Part shown: one piece after another, positions 1-5,327 of the stretch
Numbering within the stretch: the stretch's first letter is position 1
Layout of the letters: the number at the start of each line of letters is the position of its first letter
Source of the DNA: an uncultured Lachnospiraceae bacterium
Lineage (GTDB): Bacteria; Bacillota_A; Clostridia; Lachnospirales; Lachnospiraceae
Assembly (NCBI GenBank): GCA_947302185.1
Contig: CAMYVI010000188.1
Span: 1 to 5,327 of the forward strand
Direction of reading: 5' to 3'
DNA length: 5,327 nucleotides
Notes under the pieces: generated by a model
Databases searched by the model: none
Told to the model about the DNA's origin: nothing
Seen by the model: the letters and a program-made list of their open reading frames with translations, nothing else
Translations under genes and position numbers: made by a program

Positions 1-24
1 CGCTGTGCAAGCTGCACAATTGCG
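1..24 (-). repeat. Inverted repeat just downstream of the hydratase gene
   Basis: A perfect 6-bp inverted repeat, TGTGCA (4-9) and TGCACA (13-18), with a 3-nt loop. CGC (1-3) and GCG (22-24) can extend it if a 3-nt bulge is allowed. In the hydratase transcript it lies about 30 nt past the stop codon. The window ends before any T-run can be seen, so it may be a terminator stem, an intercistronic hairpin or chance. Confidence 0.4.
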
Positions 25-46
25 GGAGGTCCCTGCCGATTCTTTC

Positions 47-2332
47 TCAGTTCCTGCGGCTCCTGTAATAATTGATGAGGCATCCGTCCTCGATGATCTC
101 CCTCTCATCATCGGTGAGATCACCCAGACGCATCGTGAATGGAATGAGCCCCTCCTCCTTCACGACATAAGCCCTGATTTCCGCATTCTTCTCTTTTACT
201 GCACTCTGTATACCCGGAAGGAATACATAGTCTCCGTTCGTGAACGGAAGCTCACCCTCATCGATAAGCAGAGGCAGCATCCCCCAGTTTATCAGGTTAG
301 AGCGGTAGCGCTTGGTAGCATACTCATTTGCAATGTTAGCCCATCCGCCAAGTACTTTCTGGCATGACGCCGCCTGCTCCCGGGCTGAACCGTCGCCGGG
401 CTTGACTGCAAAAATAGTCGATCCGATCCCGGTATTGTCATATTCCGCATCGGGAAAAGCTTCCCTGACCCTGTTCATCATATCGGCTGTCTCCGCATAA
501 GCAGCTTTCACTACTGTCTCCAGAGCCTCCTCACTCTCTCCGAGTGCCTCTTCACGGGCTTTCTCCGCTTTCTGAATCTCCTTCGCACGTCCGACATAGG
601 AAGGATCCTTTCTGGAGAGCGCAAACTCTGCCAGCTTGAGCGGATTCGAGCGGTACGAGGAAGTCTCACCGGACGGAATCAGCTCGTCCGTTGTTGTTAC
701 CGGGTCATGGATCTCACTGACAACTTTAAGAAGCAGATTATCCGTGAGGGCAGGCATGGACGGCCAGTCCTTGATGTTCGGGCCAAACTGGAGTTCAGCG
801 GACGGATCAGGCTCCCCTTTACTGTTGAATACACGGTTCCTGTAGATTCTGTCATCAAAGAAATACTTCGGTTTTGTATAATCACCGGTAAAATACTCGG
901 CTGAAGTCAAAATCCCCTTATTGGCAGCCGTGGCCGCGATAGATCTCGCATCCATGAGAGCCACAGAAGATATCTGACCTTCCTGGACCTTTGAACCTTC
1001 ACGGTTCGGGAAATTACGCGTCGAATGGCGAATCGAGAACGCATTATTAGCCGGCGTGTCTCCCGCACCGAAACAAGGTCCGCAGAATGCAGGCTTAATG
1101 ACTGCACCCGTCTCAAGAATATCTGCAAATACGCCGTTTTTCACAAGTTCCATATATACAGGCATGGAAGCAGGGTAAACATACAATGAGAACCTGTCGT
1201 CACCGATACTCTTATTGCGAAGGATATCGGCTGCATCGCAGATATTTTCAAATCCTCCGCCCGCACAGCCGGCGATAATGCCCTGATCGACCATTATTTT
1301 TCCGTCTGCAAGCTTGCTCATAAGGTCAACATGGACCTTATCGCCGAAGGATACCTTAGCGCGTTCCTCTGCCTCGTGAAGGATATCGGCCGGATTGGCA
1401 AGCACCTCGTCGATCGTATACGTACAGCTCGGATGATACGGCATAGCGATCATCGGCTTAATTTCAGATAAATCTATCTCCATCAGAGAATCATAATAAG
1501 CTGCGGACGCCGGGGCGAGGGCCTTAAATTCCTGCTCTCTCTTATGAGCCGCAAAATACTCACGGGTCAAATCGTCCGTCTGCCATATCGACGACAGGCA
1601 TGTCGTCTCGGTCGTCATGACATCCACGCCTATTCTGTAATCCATAGAGAGATTAGCGACTCCGGGACCTACAAATTCCATGACCTTGTTTTTAACGAAT
1701 CCGTTTTTGAACACGGCTCCGATTATCGCGAGCGCTATATCCTGAGGGCCGACACCGGGGCGCGGCTCGCCTGTCATATAGATTGCAACTATTTCCGGCA
1801 TCTTAATGTCATAGGTGCGGGAGAGAAGCTGCTTTACGAGCTCCGGTCCGCCTTCACCCATCGCCATTGTACCGAGCGCTCCGTATCGCGTATGACTGTC
1901 GCTGCCGAGAATCATCTTGCCGCCGCCCGAGAGCATCTCGCGGGCATACTGATGGATAACAGCCTGCATAGGCGGCACATAGACTCCGCCGTATTTCTGC
2001 GCCGCGGTCAGACCGAAAACATGATCATCCTCATTAATCGTACCTCCGACCGCGCAGAGTGAATTGTGACAATTGGTCAGAACATAAGGAATCGGAAATT
2101 TCTCGAGACCGGATGCGCGAGCGGTCTGAATAATTCCGACATAAGTAATATCATGAGAAGTAAGGGCATCGAATTTTATCTGTAACTGCTCCATGTTACC
2201 GGACGTATTGTGTTGCTTCAGTATGCCGTACGCTATGGTCCCTTCTTTAGCAGCCTGCGCATTCCCGCTGTAGGATTCACTGATCTCCGTACCGTGGAAC
2301 AGATATACCCCGCCTTCATGTAATTTGATCAT
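47..2332 (-). CDS. Aconitase-superfamily hydratase, YbhJ-like (761 aa)
   Basis: A cytoplasmic [4Fe-4S] (de)hydratase of the aconitase/isopropylmalate isomerase superfamily, closest by pattern to the uncharacterised E. coli YbhJ group (about 750 aa). Seen: the catalytic-core motif GSDSHT at residues 143-148; predicted cluster ligands C356 (in [10 protein letters not shown]) and C417/C420 (in FCGPC); [12 protein letters not shown] at 436-447, matching the aconitase RNF(x)GR segment; and a C-terminal swivel domain with [10 protein letters not shown] at 646-655 and [13 protein letters not shown] at 676-688. Domain order is that of AcnA and mitochondrial aconitase, with no N-terminal HEAT-like domain as in AcnB. 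A charged helical stretch at about 580-626 separates the linker from the swivel core. The ATG at 2332 is chosen because AGGAGG (2340-2345) lies 7 nt upstream; a TTG 20 codons earlier has no such site. Likely reaction: stereospecific hydration/dehydration of a tricarboxylic or related acid. It may serve as the organism's aconitase, but the substrate is inferred. It lies 78 nt after the PucR-type regulator gene on the same strand. Family call is firm, substrate is not. Confidence 0.93.
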   Translation of the reverse strand: MIKLHEGGVYLFHGTEISESYSGNAQAAKEGTIAYGILKQHNTSGNMEQLQIKFDALTSHDITYVGIIQTARASGLEKFPIPYVLTNCHNSLCAVGGTINEDDHVFGLTAAQKYGGVYVPPMQAVIHQYAREMLSGGGKMILGSDSHTRYGALGTMAMGEGGPELVKQLLSRTYDIKMPEIVAIYMTGEPRPGVGPQDIALAIIGAVFKNGFVKNKVMEFVGPGVANLSMDYRIGVDVMTTETTCLSSIWQTDDLTREYFAAHKREQEFKALAPASAAYYDSLMEIDLSEIKPMIAMPYHPSCTYTIDEVLANPADILHEAEERAKVSFGDKVHVDLMSKLADGKIMVDQGIIAGCAGGGFENICDAADILRNKSIGDDRFSLYVYPASMPVYMELVKNGVFADILETGAVIKPAFCGPCFGAGDTPANNAFSIRHSTRNFPNREGSKVQEGQISSVALMDARSIAATAANKGILTSAEYFTGDYTKPKYFFDDRIYRNRVFNSKGEPDPSAELQFGPNIKDWPSMPALTDNLLLKVVSEIHDPVTTTDELIPSGETSSYRSNPLKLAEFALSRKDPSYVGRAKEIQKAEKAREEALGESEEALETVVKAAYAETADMMNRVREAFPDAEYDNTGIGSTIFAVKPGDGSAREQAASCQKVLGGWANIANEYATKRYRSNLINWGMLPLLIDEGELPFTNGDYVFLPGIQSAVKEKNAEIRAYVVKEEGLIPFTMRLGDLTDDEREIIEDGCLINYYRSRRN

Positions 2333-2339
2333 AATTAGT

Positions 2340-2345
2340 CCTCCT
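2340..2345 (-). promoter_or_regulatory. Ribosome binding site of the hydratase gene
   Basis: AGGAGG on the minus strand, 7 nt before the ATG at 2332. It is a full match to the anti-Shine-Dalgarno core and sets the start, ruling out the longer TTG-initiated reading from 2392. Confidence 0.9.
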
Positions 2346-2369
2346 GTATGTTTCGCAAATATATTAGCA

Positions 2370-2409
2370 GGCACATACCAAATATCCTTCAACGGATTTT
2401 TCCTGTGCC
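2370..2409 (-). other. Possible stem-loop between the regulator and hydratase genes
   Basis: On the minus strand GGCACA (2404-2409) can pair with TGTGCC (2370-2375), enclosing a second stem, ATCC/GGAT (2394-2397 with 2384-2387), that adjoining A/T pairs could lengthen. It begins one base after the regulator's stop codon. No run of T follows, so it is not a standard intrinsic terminator; it may stabilise or attenuate the message, or be a site of processing. The structure is modest and could be chance. Confidence 0.35.
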
Positions 2410-2410
2410 G

Positions 2411-3319
2411 TCAATGCTCTTTTTCGTTTTTCAGATATCCCTTTACCATAGAAGCTACTTTAAATGTCATCGCATCTTCAAATAAGCGTATATCAAGCCC
2501 TGTCATCTGATGCAGCTTTTCAAGACGGTAAACAAGAGTGTTTCTGTGCAGATAAAGCTGTCTGGCAGTCTCGGATATATTCAGGTTATTGCTGAAGAAA
2601 GTGTCAATCGTCGTCTGTGTCTCCTCGTCAAAATCACCGGGAATACTATCTCCGTATACTTCTTTCAGGAACTGTTCACACACGTTTACCGGCAATTCAT
2701 TGATCAGTCTTCCTATTCCGAGCCGGCCGAAATTGAAGACCGTTTCATGAGAATAGAATACTCTTCCGATAGTCAGGGCTGTCTGGGCATCCCGGTATGC
2801 ACCCGGAAGTTCCTCGAGTGTCCCGGCAGATTCCGCAAATGCGACCCTCGCTCTCACCATCGCCTCCGCATTCAGCATATCCACCGTCATGCGGGCTGTC
2901 TCTTCCGCGCTGCCGTTCCTTCGGTCCCGCGACGCCTGGCGTATCAATGCGATACGCTTGCCGCCCATTCTCACGATCCAGTCTCCTGATTTAGTGAACA
3001 TCTGCCTGATGACCCTGTAGACAACATCCGATGACTCATTATCCGTCTCTACAATAAAGAGATTTCTCGACTCTGCCGATGTCAAATGAAATCTGGCGGC
3101 TCTTGCTGCAATGTCCGCCTCGCTGAGCTCGCCCCGCAGCAATTCCGTGAGAAAATTACTCTTACTGTTCTTCTCTCTCCAGGCCGTTGAAATCTGTCTT
3201 ATTTTCTCTATCACTTCGGTCGGATCTTCATTCTCATCCGCCTCCAGAGTAAGCTTAAGCCCCGTAAGCCTGTTCAGCTCTTCCATAGACTGTCTCAGCT
3301 TTTCCTCTTCATTTACCAT
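2411..3319 (-). CDS. PucR/CdaR-family transcriptional regulator (302 aa)
   Basis: A cytoplasmic DNA-binding regulator. The C-terminus holds the PucR-type helix-turn-helix (HTH_30), residues about 245-278, with the family hallmark SETARQLYLHRNTLVYRLEKL at 249-269. Before it, about residues 80-190 look like the degenerate GGDEF-like domain of CdaR-type regulators, with an ARVAFAESAGTLEELPGAY segment at 157-175. The first ~60 residues are short, charged and probably helical. There is no room for the N-terminal PucR, diacid-recognition or GAF sensor domains of longer relatives, so the signal is not evident. The ATG at 3319 is preferred: GGAGG (3327-3331) lies 7 nt upstream and the start overlaps the lipoprotein stop codon as ATGGTAA. 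A GTG at 3391 would give 24 more residues but has purines only 1 nt before it and would overlap the upstream gene by 79 nt. Members of this family usually act on adjacent catabolic genes, so the lipoprotein and hydratase genes are the obvious candidate targets (inference). Confidence 0.92.
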   Translation of the reverse strand: MVNEEEKLRQSMEELNRLTGLKLTLEADENEDPTEVIEKIRQISTAWREKNSKSNFLTELLRGELSEADIAARAARFHLTSAESRNLFIVETDNESSDVVYRVIRQMFTKSGDWIVRMGGKRIALIRQASRDRRNGSAEETARMTVDMLNAEAMVRARVAFAESAGTLEELPGAYRDAQTALTIGRVFYSHETVFNFGRLGIGRLINELPVNVCEQFLKEVYGDSIPGDFDEETQTTIDTFFSNNLNISETARQLYLHRNTLVYRLEKLHQMTGLDIRLFEDAMTFKVASMVKGYLKNEKEH

Positions 3320-4911
3320 TCCTCGTCCTCCGTGATGATCAGGCTCTTGGCTTTCTGATAGAACAATGTGAGCGAATCGTTCATAGAGCACTCTCCTCTG
3401 AAATAAGGATAATAAGCCTCCTCGAACATATCATCCAATATCCATCTTTCCCAGTCCGCCACAGGATCCGCTATGCGCTCTGCTGCTGCCGCATAAACCG
3501 GGCCTGTCTGCTGACCGGCAAAAAAAGGATCACATAATGCGTCTGCGGCAGAAGCCTCAGCTGCTTCAACCTCTGCCGTCCCGGCATCGGAGAGATCTCT
3601 TTGTGCGGTTTTATCCGTCACGGCCCCCGAAAGCACTCTTTTATTATTTACGGTAAGTCCTGTCTTCTCATAAATATCTTTCATGATCGAATCATCACAG
3701 GTAAGGTTTTTTATGATTTCCGCAGAAAACGCAGGATTCGGGGTTCCGGCGGCCGCGCAGAGCCATGTGCCGCCTCTGTACCAGGCAGCAGGCCCCGGGA
3801 CAATGCTCCAATCTCCGTAGCTGTCCGTATTTGATTCATCTATATCTGTTTTCAAAAGTTCGATTTCTTCCGCTGAAAGAAAATAGCCGAAGACATTCCC
3901 CTTCCCGGTTATGCCGTCCATCCATGCGTCAGTGCCCGTTTCTTCCTGACCGATAATATCCTGGCGTGAAAAGTCATATGTGGTTTCCACCCATGATAGC
4001 AGGCTTTCGGGAACACTTATTGAACCGTCATCCGTCTGCCAGTTATGGCCGTCGGACTGAGCATATGCATCAAACGCCGAGTCATAACCCGCAAGCATTT
4101 TATACCCGGCTCTTCCGGTTTTTTCCGCAGTCTCTCTGAATGCTTCCCAGTCACGGAGTGCTGTACCGACGATCTCAGGATCGTCTGTCCCCAGAACATC
4201 CCGGGCAATTGACCGCCTGTACATAAACACGCCCGGCGATACATCTATTGATGCACCCAACAATTTCCTTCCGTCACTGACCAATTCACGCGTATAGGGA
4301 AACTGCTGCTTCATCTGACTTTTAGATATACCGATTTTCCGGAGATCTATCGCCACATCCACTTCATCGCCGATGTACTTCTCTATATTGACCTCATCCA
4401 CCACGAAAAGGTCGACCCAATCATACTCAGACGCACCTTCATCTCGCTGTCTGATCAGCAGTTCATCAAGATGACCGGCATTTTCATCATCGGACAGATA
4501 ATCCCCAATGACCCAATGAATCTGCATATCACCGATCTTACCTTCTGCCTGATAGTCTTCATCCTTATTGTGTGTCGGTTCCGAAATAATCTCATATCCG
4601 GGATAACATAAAGCAAAAATATCCGGCAAAGTATCATCCGGACAATATATAACGTATTCATTTCTCTGCGCGGACGCCTCGTCAGCGAGCAAGGTGTCAG
4701 CAAGAGAGCTGTCGTCGGGATTCGACCCGGAATCGGTTGGTTCCGCGGATGAATCCTCCGGACTCTCCGTGTCTGTATGCTCATAAGAATTTCCGTCCGG
4801 AAAATCTTCCGATACATCCTGACCGGATGGCACCTCTTCCTTCTTTCCGCATCCGAAACATGACCCGATGACCAACACAGACATCATCGCGGCTATGATT
4901 CTCTTTTTCAT
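3313..4911 (-). CDS. Extracellular solute-binding lipoprotein, ABC family 1 (532 aa)
   Basis: A membrane-anchored substrate-binding protein of the sugar-type ABC family 1. Seen: a short signal peptide (MKKR, then a hydrophobic stretch from residue 5) ending in IGSC18-FGC21; either cysteine could be lipidated, with C18 fitting the lipobox slightly better. Residues 22-75 form an acidic, Ser/Pro/Asp/Glu-rich linker. The folded domain begins near residue 85 (EYVIYCPD). Family-like segments include the hinge region PGVFMYRRSIARDV (226-239), GPAAWYRGGTWLCAAAGT (373-390) and VNNKRVL (421-427). FFAGQQTGPVYAAAAERI (463-480) resembles the late FxGGQ region of these proteins. An Ala/Glu-rich stretch at 443-459 looks like an insertion. 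The ATG at 4911 has AGGGGG 9 nt upstream and an in-frame TGA just before it, so no earlier ATG is possible. No permease or ATPase gene follows; the next gene is the overlapping regulator. The ligand cannot be told. It could be a transporter component or a sensing protein. Confidence 0.88.
   Translation of the reverse strand: MKKRIIAAMMSVLVIGSCFGCGKKEEVPSGQDVSEDFPDGNSYEHTDTESPEDSSAEPTDSGSNPDDSSLADTLLADEASAQRNEYVIYCPDDTLPDIFALCYPGYEIISEPTHNKDEDYQAEGKIGDMQIHWVIGDYLSDDENAGHLDELLIRQRDEGASEYDWVDLFVVDEVNIEKYIGDEVDVAIDLRKIGISKSQMKQQFPYTRELVSDGRKLLGASIDVSPGVFMYRRSIARDVLGTDDPEIVGTALRDWEAFRETAEKTGRAGYKMLAGYDSAFDAYAQSDGHNWQTDDGSISVPESLLSWVETTYDFSRQDIIGQEETGTDAWMDGITGKGNVFGYFLSAEEIELLKTDIDESNTDSYGDWSIVPGPAAWYRGGTWLCAAAGTPNPAFSAEIIKNLTCDDSIMKDIYEKTGLTVNNKRVLSGAVTDKTAQRDLSDAGTAEVEAAEASAADALCDPFFAGQQTGPVYAAAAERIADPVADWERWILDDMFEEAYYPYFRGECSMNDSLTLFYQKAKSLIITEDEEW
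3327..3331 (-). promoter_or_regulatory. Ribosome binding site of the regulator, inside the lipoprotein gene
   Basis: GGAGG on the minus strand, 7 nt before the ATG at 3319 and wholly inside the last codons of the upstream lipoprotein gene. With the 7-nt overlap ATGGTAA (3313-3319) it points to translational coupling, and it decides the regulator's start. Confidence 0.85.
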
Positions 4912-4920
4912 TTTTCAATA

Positions 4921-4926
4921 CCCCCT
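4921..4926 (-). promoter_or_regulatory. Ribosome binding site of the lipoprotein gene
   Basis: AGGGGG on the minus strand, 9 nt before the ATG at 4911. It differs slightly from the AGGAGG consensus. A second Shine-Dalgarno-like GGAGGT at 4952-4957 is too far away to serve this start. Confidence 0.7.
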
Positions 4927-4947
4927 GATCGCCCTGCATGAATTTAC

Positions 4948-5007
4948 GGATACCTCCACTGCGAATCGGCAGACTGCAATAGCTCGTGCCGATTTGCTTC
5001 GCGATCC
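4948..5007 (-). other. Inverted-repeat structure in the lipoprotein mRNA leader
   Basis: Within the predicted 5' leader, an 8-bp perfect inverted repeat (AATCGGCA 4964-4971, TGCCGATT 4987-4994) encloses a 15-nt loop. Further pairings are possible outside it: GCG 4961-4963 with CGC 5000-5002, and GGAT 4948-4951 with ATCC 5004-5007. The folded part would hold GGAGGT (4952-4957). I do not recognise any known riboswitch class here. It could equally be a binding site for a dimeric repressor, or chance. Confidence 0.4.
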
Positions 5008-5059
5008 TCATTGTGACCGACCGCAAATGCTCCGCATCCTGACAACCGAGTATTAACAC

Positions 5060-5088
5060 ATTATACATTAGACACTTATTCAAATAAA
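5060..5088 (-). promoter_or_regulatory. Predicted sigma-A promoter of the lipoprotein-regulator(-hydratase) unit
   Basis: The minus strand has a perfect -10 hexamer TATAAT (5060-5065) and, 17 nt upstream, TTTATT (5083-5088) as a weak -35 (3 of 6 matches to TTGACA). It sits just downstream of the terminator of the preceding gene, in an AT-rich patch. Transcription would start near 5053 and leave a leader of about 140 nt. The weak -35 suggests help from an activator, possibly the PucR-type regulator encoded downstream (inference). Confidence 0.6.
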
Positions 5089-5090
5089 GC

Positions 5091-5135
5091 AAAAAAATCC
5101 ACGAAATACGGTCGAAGGACCATATTTCGCGGATT
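5091..5135 (-). terminator. Rho-independent terminator of the ABC ATPase gene
   Basis: Arms 5118-5135 and 5096-5113 pair over 18 positions around a 4-nt loop (CUUC in the minus-strand RNA). The U-run on that strand covers 5097-5091. The two positions that are not Watson-Crick become G-U pairs in the minus-strand RNA but A-C mismatches in the plus-strand RNA, which fixes the direction. The base of the stem lies about 46 nt after the ATPase stop codon. Confidence 0.93.
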
Positions 5136-5181
5136 CGGTGTCTTTAGTCTCTGTTTTTCAATTGAACCGATACATTCGGTA

Positions 5182-5327
5182 TCAGTCAACGATTGTCATC
5201 TCTGTCTCTTTATCAAAGAAATGAGCCTTCTCCATATCCAGAGCGAACTTGACTGTGTCGCCTGTACGGGCAGTTGTACGCGGATTTACACGGGCTGTCA
5301 TCTGGCTGCCTGCGAAATCGAAATACA
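5182..5327 (-). CDS. ugpC: ABC transporter ATP-binding protein, MsmK/UgpC type (C-terminal 47 residues)
   Basis: Only the end of the gene is inside the window; the start lies beyond the right edge. The readable residues begin YFDFAGSQMTARVNPRT and end KAHFFDKETEMTIVD before a TGA at 5182-5184. This is the typical end of the C-terminal regulatory (TOBE/MalK-like) domain of carbohydrate-importing ABC ATPases: 'aRv.p.t..r.Gd.v.f.ldm.kaHfFDkeTe..I'. In Gram-positives one such ATPase often powers several sugar importers that lack their own. It is separated from the lipoprotein gene by a strong terminator and a new promoter, so the two are separate units. It could still energise a transporter using that lipoprotein (inference). 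The ATPase motifs are outside the window. The symbol follows common annotation use; msmK is the equivalent functional name. Confidence 0.87.
   Translation of the reverse strand, partial: YFDFAGSQMTARVNPRTTARTGDTVKFALDMEKAHFFDKETEMTIVD

Noticed and set aside
5..367. 120-codon open frame on the plus strand at the left edge
   Set aside because: It is antisense to the C-terminal domain of the hydratase, including the conserved [13 protein letters not shown] segment.
1544..2062. 172-codon open frame on the plus strand
   Set aside because: It lies wholly antisense to the conserved core of the hydratase, has no recognisable domain, and is Arg/His-rich as antisense frames often are.
2333..2392. TTG start giving the hydratase 20 more residues
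   Set aside because: No ribosome binding site precedes it, while the ATG at 2332 has AGGAGG at ideal spacing and fits the expected family N-terminus.
2346..2395. Possible separate promoter for the hydratase (TATATT or TAATAT as -10)
   Set aside because: No acceptable -35 lies at 16-18 nt; AT-rich hexamers alone are weak evidence.
2510..2989. 159-codon open frame on the plus strand
   Set aside because: It is antisense to the PucR-type regulator, whose reading frame has clear family motifs; no domain is seen in this frame.
3320..3391. GTG start giving the regulator 24 more residues
   Set aside because: The purine-rich stretch is only 1 nt from the GTG, it would overlap the lipoprotein gene by 79 nt, and the ATG at 3319 has a good site.
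4912..5053. Known riboswitch (cyclic di-GMP, cobalamin, glycine, lysine, TPP)
   Set aside because: I compared the leader with the consensus cores that I remember and found no match; only unspecific pairing is visible.
4781..5092. 103-codon minus-strand frame running from the leader into the lipoprotein gene
   Set aside because: It begins upstream of the predicted transcript start, its internal ATGs lack well-placed ribosome binding sites, and it overlaps the signal peptide region of a clear gene in another frame.
5157..5183. Small palindromes after the ATPase stop codon (TTCAATTGAA 5157-5166; GATAC/GTATC 5169-5183)
   Set aside because: The stems are only 5 bp or AT-rich and lie next to a much stronger terminator; probably chance.

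Overview
The window reads as an ordinary stretch of a Firmicutes (Clostridia, probably Lachnospiraceae-like) chromosome. The grounds are the sugar-ABC lipoprotein style, an MsmK/UgpC-type shared ATPase, strong AGGAGG-type ribosome binding sites, and a large YbhJ-like 'hydratase' of the aconitase superfamily. Every supported gene lies on the minus strand, so transcription runs from right to left. I see no mobile element, CRISPR array, tRNA or rRNA.

From right to left: (1) 5182-5327 is the last 47 codons of an ABC-transporter ATPase (MsmK/UgpC type), entering from the right edge. (2) 5091-5135 is a strong intrinsic terminator for that gene. (3) A sigma-A-like promoter (-10 TATAAT at 5060-5065) should start a transcript with a leader of about 140 nt, which contains a clear inverted repeat. 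(4) 3313-4911 encodes a lipoprotein solute-binding protein with a long acidic linker. (5) 2411-3319 encodes a 302-residue PucR/CdaR-type regulator whose ATG overlaps the lipoprotein stop codon (ATGGTAA). (6) After a 78-nt gap that can fold, 47-2332 encodes a 761-residue aconitase-superfamily hydratase. (7) A short hairpin follows it at the left edge.

The lipoprotein and the regulator are almost certainly co-transcribed and translationally coupled. The hydratase is probably read from the same transcript, because I see no terminator in the gap. A plausible but unproven reading is a unit in which an extracellular solute-binding protein and a cytoplasmic regulator are made together and control a carboxylic-acid hydratase. 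No permease for the binding protein is in view. The hydratase keeps the three predicted [4Fe-4S] cysteines and the DSHT motif but differs from classical aconitase at two active-site positions, so its substrate should not be assumed to be citrate.

I found no strong candidate for a wholly new system. The most interesting points are the binding-protein/regulator coupling, the divergent active site of the hydratase, and the structured leader.
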